Source of the DNA: Jiangella sp. DSM 45060
Lineage (GTDB): Bacteria; Actinomycetota; Actinomycetes; Jiangellales; Jiangellaceae
Assembly (NCBI RefSeq): GCF_900105175.1
Contig: NZ_LT629771.1
Location: forward strand, 2,480,001 to 2,544,000
DNA: 64,000 bases
Direction: 5' to 3'
In this document: piece after piece, positions 1-8,235 of the stretch
Layout: each line of letters starts with the position of its first letter
How positions within the stretch are numbered: the stretch's first letter is position 1
Made by a program: the position numbers and the translations under genes
The notes under the pieces: model-generated
What the model was told of the DNA's origin: nothing
Seen by the model: only the letters and a program-made list of their open reading frames with translations
Databases searched by the model: none

Positions 1-641
1 TCAACGGGTCGCTCGACACTCTGCGCGCCGACCGGTTCGAGACGCTGACGCACCGCCGCCGCCTCGAGGACGTCCTGGCCGGGCTGACCGCGGCGCGCGA
101 CGCCGGGCTCGACCCCGTCAAGATCAACGCCGTCCTCATGCGCGGCATCAACGACGACGAGGCGCCCGAGCTGCTGGCGTGGGCGCTCGAGCACGGCTAC
201 GAGCTGCGCTTCATCGAGCAGATGCCGCTCGACGCCCAGCACGGCTGGGACCGCGCCACCATGGTGACGGCCGAGGAGATCCTGGCGTCGCTGCAGTCGG
301 TGTTCACGTTGACGCCGCTGGGCGACGTCGAGCGCGGCAGCGCGCCGGCCGAGACCTGGCTGGTCGGTGGCGGGCCGGCCCGCGTCGGCGTCATCGCGTC
401 GGTCACCCGCCCGTTCTGCGGCAGCTGCGACCGCACCCGGCTCACCGCCGAGGGACAGGTGCGCAACTGCCTGTTCGCGCGCGAGGAGTCGGACCTGCGC
501 GGCGCCATGCGCTCGGGCGCCGACGACGCCGAACTGGCCCGCCGCTGGGAGATCGCGATGGCCGCCAAGGCGGCCGGTCACGGCATCGATGACCCCGGGT
601 TTCTCCAGCCGTCGCGGCCGATGTCGGCGATCGGCGGCTGA
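1..641 (+). CDS. moaA: GTP 3',8-cyclase MoaA, C-terminal part
   Basis: This is the distal part of MoaA, the radical SAM enzyme that starts molybdenum cofactor synthesis by rearranging GTP. The 5' end lies outside the window. The reading frame is open from base 3, beginning with the conserved SLDTL segment of the radical SAM barrel. The C-terminal [4Fe-4S] cluster motif is visible as FCGSC followed by NC 15 residues later. The protein ends in Gly-Gly, the conserved MoaA tail that reaches the active site. The next gene is convergent, and hairpins follow the stop codon. The missing N-terminal CxxxCxxC cannot be checked. Confidence 0.95.
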   Translation, partial: NGSLDTLRADRFETLTHRRRLEDVLAGLTAARDAGLDPVKINAVLMRGINDDEAPELLAWALEHGYELRFIEQMPLDAQHGWDRATMVTAEEILASLQSVFTLTPLGDVERGSAPAETWLVGGGPARVGVIASVTRPFCGSCDRTRLTAEGQVRNCLFAREESDLRGAMRSGADDAELARRWEIAMAAKAAGHGIDDPGFLQPSRPMSAIGG

Positions 642-642
642 A

Positions 643-659
643 TCCGCCGAAAGGGCGGT
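643..659 (+). terminator. short GC hairpin just after moaA
   Basis: A 5-bp stem CCGCC/GGCGG closes a GAAAG loop 2 nt after the moaA stop. There is no T-tract, as is common in actinomycetes. It could aid termination, but the stem is short. Confidence 0.3.
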
Positions 660-790
660 GAGCTGCGGTTATCGGCCGTTGATCAGCAGGTGAGCGGCAG
701 TGAAACGGCCGCGAGATGAGGACGACGCCGGGCAGCCACGGGGGAAGCCGCCCGACGTCGCCGGTACGCAACGCACCGACGGGGGAATAC

Positions 791-822
791 GGAACGTGCG
801 CCTGGGGAGTATTGCACGTTCC
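791..822. terminator. 9-bp inverted repeat between convergent genes
   Basis: GGAACGTGC (791-799) and GCACGTTCC (814-822) are perfect arms around a 14-nt loop. The repeat lies 23 nt beyond the stop of the leftward DUF3099 gene and 150 nt beyond moaA, so a bidirectional terminator is the simplest reading. A protein-binding site is the alternative. Confidence 0.5.
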
Positions 823-844
823 ACAACCACTTCGGAAGGCCCTG

Positions 845-1168
845 TCAATGTTCGATTCGATCTTTGGCTACCGGGGCAGCCGGAAGTTCGAGTCGCGGCG
901 GAGGGACCACTGGTGAGAGGGCACTGTGGCGTGGCTGGCGGGTCGCGTTGGCGATGACGACGGCGATGTACGGCAGCACGACCGCACCCAGGATGAACAC
1001 GATGCGCAGCCACCCCTGGCTGATCACTGCCAGTGGCAGACATGCGACACGGATGCCCATCATGACGAGGTAGCGGCGCTGCCGGCTGGCGAGGTCGTCG
1101 CTGCGCGGCGCCGCGGCCGTCGTGACCGACGGCACAGGGTCGCTTCGTCGCGCGCCGTTTCCGCTCAC
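845..1168 (-). CDS. DUF3099 domain membrane protein
   Basis: This is a small protein of about 107 aa with unknown role. DUF3099 proteins are widespread in actinobacteria, and this gene sits in a neighbourhood (moaA, fabG/fabI) that I recall as conserved in Streptomyces. Two hydrophobic segments (around MMGIRVACLPLAVI and IVFILGAVVLPYIAVVIANA) with a short WLR link match the family hairpin. The tail is Pro-rich. The start is uncertain. The GTG at 1168 has a GGAGG that is too close, and a second in-frame GTG lies at 1135. Divergent from the dodecin gene. Confidence 0.75.
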   Translation of the reverse strand: MSGNGARRSDPVPSVTTAAAPRSDDLASRQRRYLVMMGIRVACLPLAVISQGWLRIVFILGAVVLPYIAVVIANATRQPRHSALSPVVPPPRLELPAAPVAKDRIEH

Positions 1169-1249
1169 CCCTCCACGGTAGGCCAGAATCGAGCGATCAG
1201 CGCGGCCGGGCCGCCCATTCGGCCCGGCGCCCGGAAAGAGGAGAAGGTC

Positions 1250-1459
1250 ATGAATCGCACGTACCGAGTGACCGAGATCGTGGGGACGTCGACGGACGGC
1301 GTGGAGGCCGCGGTGCGCAACGGCATCGGCCGGGCCGCGCAGACCCTGCGCCACCTCGACTGGTTCGAGGTCACCGAGATCCGCGGCCAGATCGTCGACG
1401 GCGAGGTGCAGCATTTCCAGGTCGGCATGAAGGTCGGGTTCCGGCTTGAGGACGCCTGA
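1250..1459 (+). CDS. dodecin, flavin-storage protein
   Basis: The 69-aa product matches the usual dodecin length. Dodecins assemble as hollow dodecamers that bind and sequester flavins in the cytoplasm. The sequence shows the expected beta-alpha-beta-beta layout. Trp37 in the DWFEV segment should stack on the isoalloxazine ring, and the VQHFQV strand carries the Gln that contacts flavin. The ATG has a strong AGAGGAG ribosome site 7-8 nt upstream. It stands alone, ahead of the fabG operon, with 47 nt between. Confidence 0.92.
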   Translation: MNRTYRVTEIVGTSTDGVEAAVRNGIGRAAQTLRHLDWFEVTEIRGQIVDGEVQHFQVGMKVGFRLEDA

Positions 1460-1506
1460 CGGTAGCGTCGGCGCGGACGTGTAACCCAGAGTGAGGAGAG
1501 CCGGAC

Positions 1507-2211
1507 GTGGGTCGGTCCGTACTGGTGACCGGTGGCAATCGCGGCATAGGCCTCGCCATCGCGCGCTCGTTCGCGCAGGCCGGTGACGACGTCACCATCA
1601 CCTACCGCAGCGGCGAGCCGCCCGAGGGACTGGCCGGGGTGCGCTGCGACGTCACCGACAGCGACTCGGTCGACGCCGCGTTCACCGAGGTCGAGGCCGC
1701 GCAGGGACCGGTGGAGGTGCTGGTGGCCAACGCCGGCATCACCCGCGACACCCTGCTGCTGCGCATGAGCGAGTCCGACTTCACCGACGTCGTCGACACC
1801 AACCTCACCGGAGCGTTCCGGGTGGCCAAGCGCGCCGCCAAGGGCATGCTCCGGGCCCGCAAGGGCCGCGTCGTGTTCATCTCCAGCGTCGTGGGCCTGC
1901 TCGGCTCGCCCGGCCAGGTCAACTACGCCGCCAGCAAGGCCGGCCTCGTCGGGCTGGCCCGGTCGATGTCGCGCGAGCTGGGCAGCCGCAACATCACCGC
2001 CAACGTCGTCGCGCCCGGGTTCGTCGAGTCCGACATGACGGCCGAGCTCACCGAGGCGCGCCGCAAGGAGATCCTCGACAGCGTCCCGCTCGGCCGCTAC
2101 GCCAGCGCCGACGAGATCGCGCGGGTGGTGCGCTGGGTGGCCAGCGACGACGCGGCGTACGTGACCGGAGCCGTCATCCCGGTGGACGGCGGATTGGGGA
2201 TGGGGCACTGA
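1507..2211 (+). CDS. fabG: 3-oxoacyl-ACP reductase FabG
   Basis: This NADPH-dependent short-chain dehydrogenase reduces 3-oxoacyl-ACP in type II fatty acid synthesis. The 234-aa sequence has the cofactor motif TGGNRGIG (residues 8-15), NAG at 75-77 and the catalytic set Ser127, Tyr140 and Lys144 (YAASK). The C-terminus carries the VDGG typical of FabG. The GTG start follows a GAGGAGAG site. The stop shares its last base with the ATG of fabI, so the two are almost certainly co-translated, as in the mycobacterial mabA-inhA pair. Confidence 0.94.
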   Translation: MGRSVLVTGGNRGIGLAIARSFAQAGDDVTITYRSGEPPEGLAGVRCDVTDSDSVDAAFTEVEAAQGPVEVLVANAGITRDTLLLRMSESDFTDVVDTNLTGAFRVAKRAAKGMLRARKGRVVFISSVVGLLGSPGQVNYAASKAGLVGLARSMSRELGSRNITANVVAPGFVESDMTAELTEARRKEILDSVPLGRYASADEIARVVRWVASDDAAYVTGAVIPVDGGLGMGH

Positions 2212-2975
2212 TGGGCATTCTCGAGGGCAAGCGGATCCTGGTCACCGGGGTCCTGACGGAGGCGTCGTTCGCGTTCCACGTGGCGAAGCTCGCGCAGCAG
2301 GAGGGCGCCACCGTCGTCCTGACCGGCTTCGGCCGCATGAGCCTGGTCGAGCGCATCGCCAAGCGGCTGCCGTCGCCGGCGCCGGTCGTCGAGCTGGACG
2401 TCACCAGCACCGAGCAGCTCGACTCCCTGGCCGCCCGGGTCGGCGAGCACGTCGACGGCCTCGACGGCGTCGTGCACTCGATCGGGTTCGCGCCGCAGAC
2501 CGCGCTCGGCGGCAGCTTCCTGGAGACCCCGTTCGAGGACGTCGCCACCGCCGTGCACGCGTCGACGTACTCGCTGAAGTCGCTGACCATGGCCACGCTG
2601 CCGCTGATGCCCGGCGGCGGCTCCGTCGTCGGCATGGACTTCGACGCCCAGGTGGCCTGGCCCGGGTACGACTGGATGGGCGTGGCGAAGGCCGGCCTCG
2701 AGGCGACGGCGCGCTACCTCGCCAAGTACCTGGGGGAGAAGAACGTGCGGGTCAACCTCATCTCCGCCGGGCCGGTGAAGACGATGGCGGCGCGGTCCAT
2801 CCCGGGCTTCTCCGACTTCGAGGGCGTCTGGAACGACCGCGCGCCGCTCGGCTGGGACCTCTCCGACCCCGAGCCCGGCGCCCGCGGCGTCGTGGCGCTG
2901 CTGTCCGACTGGTTCCCCAAGACGACCGGTGAGGTCATCCACGTCGACGGCGGTGTGCACGCGGTGGGCGCGTGA
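2211..2975 (+). CDS. fabI: enoyl-ACP reductase FabI/InhA
   Basis: This enzyme performs the NADH-dependent last reduction of the FAS-II elongation cycle. The 254-aa protein resembles mycobacterial InhA. It has the HSIGF segment (Ser90), Phe144 in the MDFD segment, and the catalytic pair Tyr153/Lys160 in a YDWMGVAK context. The N-terminal cofactor loop is GVLTEASFA. The start overlaps fabG by 1 nt, and the stop overlaps the next gene by 4 nt (GTGA). By family knowledge it is the expected target of isoniazid-type and diazaborine inhibitors. Confidence 0.95.
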   Translation: MGILEGKRILVTGVLTEASFAFHVAKLAQQEGATVVLTGFGRMSLVERIAKRLPSPAPVVELDVTSTEQLDSLAARVGEHVDGLDGVVHSIGFAPQTALGGSFLETPFEDVATAVHASTYSLKSLTMATLPLMPGGGSVVGMDFDAQVAWPGYDWMGVAKAGLEATARYLAKYLGEKNVRVNLISAGPVKTMAARSIPGFSDFEGVWNDRAPLGWDLSDPEPGARGVVALLSDWFPKTTGEVIHVDGGVHAVGA

Positions 2976-4258
2976 TCCCGGCCGGCCGCGACGGGTCGGT
3001 GCGGCTCGGCGGGCTGGTCGCCCGGGACCACTGGTTCGACGCCCCGCTGTCGTATGAGGCGCCCGACGGCGAGCGGATCCGGCTGTACGCGCGGGAGGTC
3101 GTGTCGGCGTCGGCGCCGGATCGCGACCTGCCGTGGCTGCTGTTCCTGCAGGGTGGGCCGGGTGGGAAGGCCACGCGCCCGCCCGGCGCGTCGGGATGGG
3201 TGGGCCGGGCGGTCCAGGACTTCCGGGTGCTGCTGCTGGACCAGCGCGGCACCGGCCGGTCGACGCCCGCGACGGCGGCGACGCTGGCGGCCCGCGGCGA
3301 CGCCGCCGCGCAGGCCGAGTACCTGTCGCACTTCCGGGCCGACGCCATCGTCGCCGACGCCGAGGTGATCCGTCGCGCACTCATCGGCGACGACGGCCGC
3401 TGGCACGTGCTGGGCCAGTCCTTCGGCGGGTTCTGCTCGCTGACCTACCTGTCGTTCGCGCCGGAGCACCTCGACTCCGTCATGGTCACCGGCGGCCTCG
3501 CCCCGCTGACCGCCGGCCCCGACGACGTCTACGCCGCCACCTACCGCACCGTCGAGCGGAAGAACGCGCAGTTCCACGCGGCGTTCCCGCAGGCCCGGGA
3601 GCAGCTGGAGGCCGTGGCGGCGTTCGTCCGCGCGAACGACGTCGTGCTGCCGGACGGCTCGCGGCTCACCGTCCCGCGGCTGCAGGCGCTGGGGCTGGCC
3701 CTCGGCGCGAAGTCGGCGATTCCGGGACTGGCCTACCTGCTGGAGGAGGCGTTCGCCGCCGACGGCGTGCTGTCCGACACCTTCCTCGCCGGCGCCTGGC
3801 AGGCCCTCTCGTTCGCGAGCCAGCCGCTCTACGCCGTCGTGCACGAGGCCTGCTACGCGCACAACGCGGCGACGCGGTGGTCGGCGCGGCGGGTGGGCGC
3901 CGAGCTGGCGCAGTTCGCGCCCGACGCGGACCCGCTGCTGCTCACGGGCGAGATGATCTACCCCTGGATGTTCGAGCACGACCCCGCGCTGATCCCGTTG
4001 CGCGACACCGCTCAGCTACTGGCGGAGCGGGAGTGGGGACCGCTGTACGACCTGGACCGGCTGGCGGCGAACACCGTCCCGGTCGCGGCCGCGCTCTACG
4101 CCGACGACATGTACGTCGACGCCGGCTTCTCCCGCGACACCGCGGCGCGCGTGCGCGGCGTCCGCACCTGGGAGACCAACGCCCACGAGCACGACGGCCT
4201 GCGCGAGACCGAGGACGTCGTCGACCGGCTCATCCGGATGAACCGCGGCGAGCTCTGA
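2972..4258 (+). CDS. S33-family peptidase (proline iminopeptidase-like)
   Basis: This alpha/beta hydrolase of 428 aa is long enough for the actinobacterial proline iminopeptidase clade that releases N-terminal proline. The oxyanion segment QGGPGG spans residues 60-65, and DQRGTGRS spans 90-97. The nucleophile elbow GQSFGG places Ser150. A likely catalytic Asp (LYADD) and His (NAHEHDG) follow near the C-terminus. There is no signal peptide, so it should be cytoplasmic. It begins by a 4-nt GTGA overlap with fabI, and its stop overlaps the next ATG. Coupling to fatty acid genes is unexplained. Substrate is inferred from family only. Confidence 0.85.
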   Translation: MIPAGRDGSVRLGGLVARDHWFDAPLSYEAPDGERIRLYAREVVSASAPDRDLPWLLFLQGGPGGKATRPPGASGWVGRAVQDFRVLLLDQRGTGRSTPATAATLAARGDAAAQAEYLSHFRADAIVADAEVIRRALIGDDGRWHVLGQSFGGFCSLTYLSFAPEHLDSVMVTGGLAPLTAGPDDVYAATYRTVERKNAQFHAAFPQAREQLEAVAAFVRANDVVLPDGSRLTVPRLQALGLALGAKSAIPGLAYLLEEAFAADGVLSDTFLAGAWQALSFASQPLYAVVHEACYAHNAATRWSARRVGAELAQFAPDADPLLLTGEMIYPWMFEHDPALIPLRDTAQLLAEREWGPLYDLDRLAANTVPVAAALYADDMYVDAGFSRDTAARVRGVRTWETNAHEHDGLRETEDVVDRLIRMNRGEL

Positions 4259-5079
4259 TGGCGCGCCCCCGCTTCACCGTCGTGGCGCGGGGGTACGACC
4301 GCGCGCAGGTCGAGGCGCACTGCACCCGCATCGAGGCGACGCTGGCGGGGACGGCGGGCACGCTCGCGATCACCGCGGAGGAGGCGGTGAACCCGACGTT
4401 CGGCATCGTGCTGCGCGGCTACGACCACCACGAGGTCGAGGCGTGGGTGCGGGCGCGGGCGGCGCTGCTTGCCGCTGCCGGTGCCGGCGCTTCGCCCGGC
4501 CCGTCCGCCGCCGTCCAGCCGCCCGGGCAGGTGCCGGGCGCCCTGTTCCTGGTCGTGCGGATGCGCGAGGGCTACGACATCGGCGAGGTCGACGCGTTCG
4601 TCGAGCGGATCCGGGACGGCGCGCGGTCGCTGACCGCCGACGAGGTCAACCAGGTCCAGTTCACGACCGTGCGGCTGCGGGCCGGGTACGACATGCAGGC
4701 GGTCGACGAGTACCTGGACGAGGTCGTCGGGTGGCTGAGGACCGCGACGCCGGCTCCAGCCGCCGCCTCCGTCCCCGTCGAGCCGGAGGAGGCGCCGACC
4801 ACGACCGAGTGGCGCGAGTCGCTGACCGATCGGTACGAGCTGCTGAAGCTCGCCGACCAGCCGGCGGGGGAGCGGTTCCCGGGCGTCCGGCTGCGCGAGG
4901 GCTACGACCTCGGCGAGGTCGACGCGTTCGTCGAGCACGTCCGGGCGACGCTGGCCACGACGCTGACCGCCGCGGAGGTGCGGGCGGCCGAGTTCACCAC
5001 CGTCCGGCTGCGGCTCGGCTACGACATGCGGGCCGTCGACGAGTGGCTGGCCGCCGTGCAGGGCGTCGCCCGGAGCTGA
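4258..5079 (+). CDS. DivIVA-domain repeat protein
   Basis: A 273-aa protein built from six copies of the short DivIVA N-terminal motif. The core is F(T/L)xVR followed by GYDxxxVDxxL, at about residues 6-22, 48-63, 97-116, 135-153, 207-226 and 246-263. In DivIVA/Wag31 one such motif binds curved membrane and is followed by a coiled coil. Here no long coiled coil is seen, only repeats with Ala/Pro linkers. The last four copies form two near-duplicate pairs. The ATG overlaps the stop of the peptidase gene. It is probably peripheral to the membrane at poles or septa; the function is inferred only. Confidence 0.85.
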   Translation: MARPRFTVVARGYDRAQVEAHCTRIEATLAGTAGTLAITAEEAVNPTFGIVLRGYDHHEVEAWVRARAALLAAAGAGASPGPSAAVQPPGQVPGALFLVVRMREGYDIGEVDAFVERIRDGARSLTADEVNQVQFTTVRLRAGYDMQAVDEYLDEVVGWLRTATPAPAAASVPVEPEEAPTTTEWRESLTDRYELLKLADQPAGERFPGVRLREGYDLGEVDAFVEHVRATLATTLTAAEVRAAEFTTVRLRLGYDMRAVDEWLAAVQGVARS

Positions 5080-5088
5080 GCCGGGCGG

Positions 5089-6189
5089 TCAGTGCGTCCG
5101 CGCGGTCGTCAGCTCGATCAGCCGCGACAGCGCCTTCCGGCCGTCGTCGGTGACGTCGGCGGCGTCGAGCGCGCCGCGCGCGTCCGCCACCAGGTCGTCG
5201 ACCAGCGCCTCGACCCGGGCCAGCGCGCCGGTGCCGACCAGGACGTCGCGCAGGGCCGTCACGCCGTCGAGGTCCAGGGCGGGGTCGCCGAGCCGGGCGC
5301 CGACGAGCGCCGCCTGCTCCGCCGACGCCCGCTCCAGCGCGTACGCGACGAGCAGCGTCCGCTTGCCCTCACGCAGGTCGTCGCCGGTGGGCTTGCCGGT
5401 CTGGGCGGGGTCGCCGAAGACGCCGAGGACGTCGTCGCGAAGCTGGAAGGCCTCGCCGAGGGCCGCGCCGAACCGCCGGTACGACGCCAGCAGCAGCTCC
5501 GGCGCCCCGGCCAGCGCACCACCGATGACCAGCGGGTGCTCGACGGAGTAGCGAGCCGACTTGTACCGGATGACGGTGCGGGCGCGGTCGGCCTGGCCGC
5601 CCGGCAACGTACCGCCGCTGACCTGCTCGAGCATGTCGAGGTACTGCCCGCCGCCGACCTCGGTGCGCATGCGGTCGAACACCGCCCGCGCGTCCCGCAG
5701 CCGGTCGCCGTCGACGTCGGCGTGGTCGAACAGCTCGGCGCTCCACGCCAGCAGCATGTCGCCGAGCAGGATCGCGGCCGCCGTGCCGAACCCGTCGGCA
5801 TCGCCCTGCCAGCCGGAGTCGCGGTGCAGCGTCGCGAACCGGCGATGGACGGACGGCAGGCCGCGGCGGGTGTCGGACGCGTCGATGAGGTCGTCGTGGA
5901 CCAGCGCCGACGCCTGGAACAGCTCCAGCGCCGCCCCGATCGTCACCAGCACGTCGTCGGCTGGGTCGCCGCCGGCCGCCCGCCAGCCCCAGTAGGCGAA
6001 CGTCGGGCGCAGCCGCTTCCCGCCGGACAGGAACGCGGCCGCGGCGTCGACCAGCGGCAACGTCTGCGGACTGGCGGCGGCGAGCACCTCGCGCTGCCCG
6101 TCGAGGAACGCGTCGAGGGCCTGCTGGATGCGCGGCCGCAGGAGGCCGACCGGGTCGTCGGGGCCCGCGAGGGGCGCTGGGGTCACCAC
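5089..6189 (-). CDS. idsA: polyprenyl diphosphate synthase (GGPP-type)
   Basis: A trans-isoprenyl diphosphate synthase of about 366 aa that condenses IPP with allylic diphosphates, probably giving geranylgeranyl diphosphate. GGKRLRP lies at 56-62, the first aspartate-rich motif DDLID at 99-103, and the second as DDVLGVFGD at 252-260. The two residues before the first motif are small and polar (VH), so chain length is hard to predict. Two tandem GTG codons (6187-6189 and 6184-6186) are possible starts. No good ribosome site is seen, and the frame stays open further upstream. It converges on the DivIVA gene with a 9-nt gap. Confidence 0.88.
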   Translation of the reverse strand: MVTPAPLAGPDDPVGLLRPRIQQALDAFLDGQREVLAAASPQTLPLVDAAAAFLSGGKRLRPTFAYWGWRAAGGDPADDVLVTIGAALELFQASALVHDDLIDASDTRRGLPSVHRRFATLHRDSGWQGDADGFGTAAAILLGDMLLAWSAELFDHADVDGDRLRDARAVFDRMRTEVGGGQYLDMLEQVSGGTLPGGQADRARTVIRYKSARYSVEHPLVIGGALAGAPELLLASYRRFGAALGEAFQLRDDVLGVFGDPAQTGKPTGDDLREGKRTLLVAYALERASAEQAALVGARLGDPALDLDGVTALRDVLVGTGALARVEALVDDLVADARGALDAADVTDDGRKALSRLIELTTARTH

Positions 6190-6349
6190 GCCTGCAAGGC
6201 TAGGGGGTGGCTGACGGAGATGGTGGATGCGGGCGGCGTCCAGGGGCCGATCCAGCAAGGCGGAGGAGAAGGTCGATGCGGTGCCATCGAGCGACGACGA
6301 CAACGCAGCTGGTCGGTTCCTGGGCGTCGATCCGCGCCGCCGAGCTCCG

Positions 6350-7318
6350 TCAGGCACCCCCTTGGGGGGTGGGGTCGGCGAGGGCCGCTTCGAGGTCGTC
6401 GAGGATGGCGTGCGCGCCCCGGTAGGTCGAGCTGCCCCACACGTCGTAGTCGGCGTCGACGACCTGGCCGGCCTGCGCGGCCGGCAGGTTCTGCCACAGC
6501 GCCGACGACGTGATGGTCTCGCGCGCGCCGGTGTTCTCGCCGTTGGCCAGCACGAAGACGACGTCGCCGTCGGCCTCGGGGATGAGCTCCAGGCTGATCT
6601 CGATGAAGTCGCGGTCCGGGTCGGGCTCCAGCTGTCCGGCCGGGCGGGCGAAGCCGACGTCGTCGAGCACCTGGCCGGGGAAGGACGCCGGCGTCTCCAG
6701 TCGCAGCACGTCCGCCGCCTGGACCCGGACCAGCGAGACCTCGACGGCGCCCGGGTCGCCGACGGCGTCGCGGACCTGCTGGACGTGCGCGTCGTACTCG
6801 GCGACGACCTCGTCGGCCCGCTCGGGGACGTTCAGGGCCTCGGCCAGCTCGTCGACGTGCGAGCGCCAGCTGCCGGTGCCGTCCCAGGTCAGCGACACCG
6901 TCGGGGCGATCTGCGAGAGGTCGTCGTAGGCGTCGGCGAGCGCGGCGATGTCGACGCTGACGATGAGGTCGGGGTCGGCGACGGCCAGTGCCTCGATGTC
7001 GGGCTCGTTCGTCGGGCCGACGATCTCGAGGTTTTCGACGGGGAAGTCGTCCGGGAGGAACGTGGCGAGGTCGGCGCCGTCGCCCGTCTCGGCCGCCGCG
7101 GCGACCGGCTCGAACCCGAGGTCGACCAGCGCGGACAGCGTCGGGCGCCACAGGACGGCGATGCGCTGCGGGTCGTCGGGCACCTCGGTCTCGCCCTGGG
7201 CGTGGACGACGGTGTGCGTCGCCTGGCGGTCGTCGGCGGCGGGATCGTCGTCACCGCCGCCGCACGCGGCGAGCGGAAGCAGGGCGGCCAGGGTCAAGGG
7301 AGCGGCGAGGCGGCGCAT
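6350..7318 (-). CDS. iron-siderophore ABC transporter substrate-binding lipoprotein
   Basis: A class III periplasmic-binding lipoprotein of 322 aa, FepB/FecB-like, that should capture ferric siderophore outside the membrane. The signal peptide ends in the lipobox LAAC with Cys19 as lipidation site. The fold is seen in the early strand RIAVLW, the ADPDLIVSVD segment and the interdomain helix. It lies 16 nt after the FhuF-like gene and is surely co-transcribed with it. No cognate permease or ATPase genes are in the window, so it must share those encoded elsewhere. Its last codons contain a strong C7/G7 hairpin (6355-6371) that may end the transcript. Confidence 0.92.
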   Translation of the reverse strand: MRRLAAPLTLAALLPLAACGGGDDDPAADDRQATHTVVHAQGETEVPDDPQRIAVLWRPTLSALVDLGFEPVAAAAETGDGADLATFLPDDFPVENLEIVGPTNEPDIEALAVADPDLIVSVDIAALADAYDDLSQIAPTVSLTWDGTGSWRSHVDELAEALNVPERADEVVAEYDAHVQQVRDAVGDPGAVEVSLVRVQAADVLRLETPASFPGQVLDDVGFARPAGQLEPDPDRDFIEISLELIPEADGDVVFVLANGENTGARETITSSALWQNLPAAQAGQVVDADYDVWGSSTYRGAHAILDDLEAALADPTPQGGA

Positions 7319-7334
7319 TCGGGGTCTCCGGGGG

Positions 7335-8138
7335 TCAGGACGGACGGCGTTCCAGCGCGGCCCGGCGCTTGGCGACCCGGACCTCGTCGTCGACGTAAGG
7401 GCAGCCGCCGCAGAACGCCGCGGGCTGCTGCGCGGCGTCGCGCGGGCGCAGCTCGTCGACCACGTACTTGAGGCAGCAGGTGCCCTTGACGCTGCCGGCG
7501 GCGACCCCGCCGGTCCACGGCACCCGCAGCAGCCGGGGCCGGCGGCGCACCGGCGCGCCCAGCGCGACCAGCTCGTCGACGACGGCGCGGGTGCGCTGCC
7601 AGGTGTCGTCCGGGTCCAGGCCGGCGGCGTTGGCCGCGAGCACGGCGGGACCGCCGAGGCGGTCGGCGACGGAGCTCCACATCGTCCGCACGCTGTACGG
7701 GGCCAGCCCGGCGGCCGCGTCGATGACCGGCGCCAGGACGGCGTGCAGGCGACCCGCGACCGCGGCGGCGCTGACGTCGTCGTCGACCTCGCCGCCGGTG
7801 AGCGCCAGCCGGTCGAACTGCGCGCCGTCGAAGCGCACCTGGGACGACGGGGACAGCGGCAGGCCGCGGCCGTCGACCAGGTAGCTCGCCAGCAGCGCCG
7901 TCGCGACCCGGCCGGTCAGACGGAGCACCAGGTAGGACGCGGCCACGTTGCGGTGGCCGCCGGCGTCGCCGTCGAGGCGGTCCAGCCAGGCGGCGACGAC
8001 TCCAGGGCCGGACGCGGCGTCGGCGAGCGTCGTCCAGCCTTCGCTGTCGGCCGACGTGACGAACCCGAAGGACGGATGGAGCCGCTCGAGCCGGCGCGCG
8101 GCGGCATCGAGCGACTCGGTGGCGGTGACGGCGAACAT
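7335..8138 (-). CDS. FhuF-like ferric-siderophore reductase
   Basis: A cytoplasmic [2Fe-2S] protein of 267 aa, likely to reduce ferric siderophore so that iron is released. The C-terminus has the FhuF-type cysteine set: adjacent Cys221 and Cys222 (GTCC), then Cys243 and Cys246 (CGGC). The rest matches the ferric iron reductase family in length and in its Arg/Asp-rich middle. The ATG at 8138 is the only plausible start in frame. The transcript is probably leaderless, because a 19-bp iron box overlaps this codon. It is first gene of a pair with the siderophore-binding lipoprotein and is divergent from metF. Confidence 0.86.
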   Translation of the reverse strand: MFAVTATESLDAAARRLERLHPSFGFVTSADSEGWTTLADAASGPGVVAAWLDRLDGDAGGHRNVAASYLVLRLTGRVATALLASYLVDGRGLPLSPSSQVRFDGAQFDRLALTGGEVDDDVSAAAVAGRLHAVLAPVIDAAAGLAPYSVRTMWSSVADRLGGPAVLAANAAGLDPDDTWQRTRAVVDELVALGAPVRRRPRLLRVPWTGGVAAGSVKGTCCLKYVVDELRPRDAAQQPAAFCGGCPYVDDEVRVAKRRAALERRPS

Positions 8139-8155
8139 AGGTATGGCTAACTTAA
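8137..8155 (-). promoter_or_regulatory. iron box, probable IdeR/DmdR operator
   Basis: On the minus strand the 19 bases read TTAAGTTAGCCATACCTAT. They match 15 of 19 positions of the actinobacterial iron-box consensus TTAGGTTAGSCTAACCTAA. The position over the start of the FhuF-like gene fits iron-dependent repression of the iron-uptake pair. Confidence 0.68.
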
Positions 8156-8223
8156 GTCCTGGCGACGAAGATCGCCAATCGTTCGCACGCTGAGACGATC
8201 TGTCCGAAACGCGGACGCGCCGG

Positions 8224-8229
8224 TAGTCT
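8224..8229 (+). promoter_or_regulatory. -10 box for leaderless metF transcript
   Basis: TAGTCT lies 6 nt before the metF ATG, the spacing expected if transcription begins at the start codon. No ribosome site precedes metF, which supports this. A short inverted repeat GTCCG/CGGAC (8202-8216) lies just upstream. Confidence 0.5.
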
Positions 8230-8235
8230 GAGGCG

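Noticed and set aside
848-916. 22-codon frame with a GGAAGG site, after a 9-bp inverted repeat
   Set aside because: It lies antisense to the end of the DUF3099 gene, and the inverted repeat is better explained as a terminator between convergent genes.
6236-6345. Upstream extension of the idsA frame as true N-terminus
   Set aside because: The added residues have no family match and would run to the 3' end of the lipoprotein gene; the GTG pair near 6189 gives the normal length.
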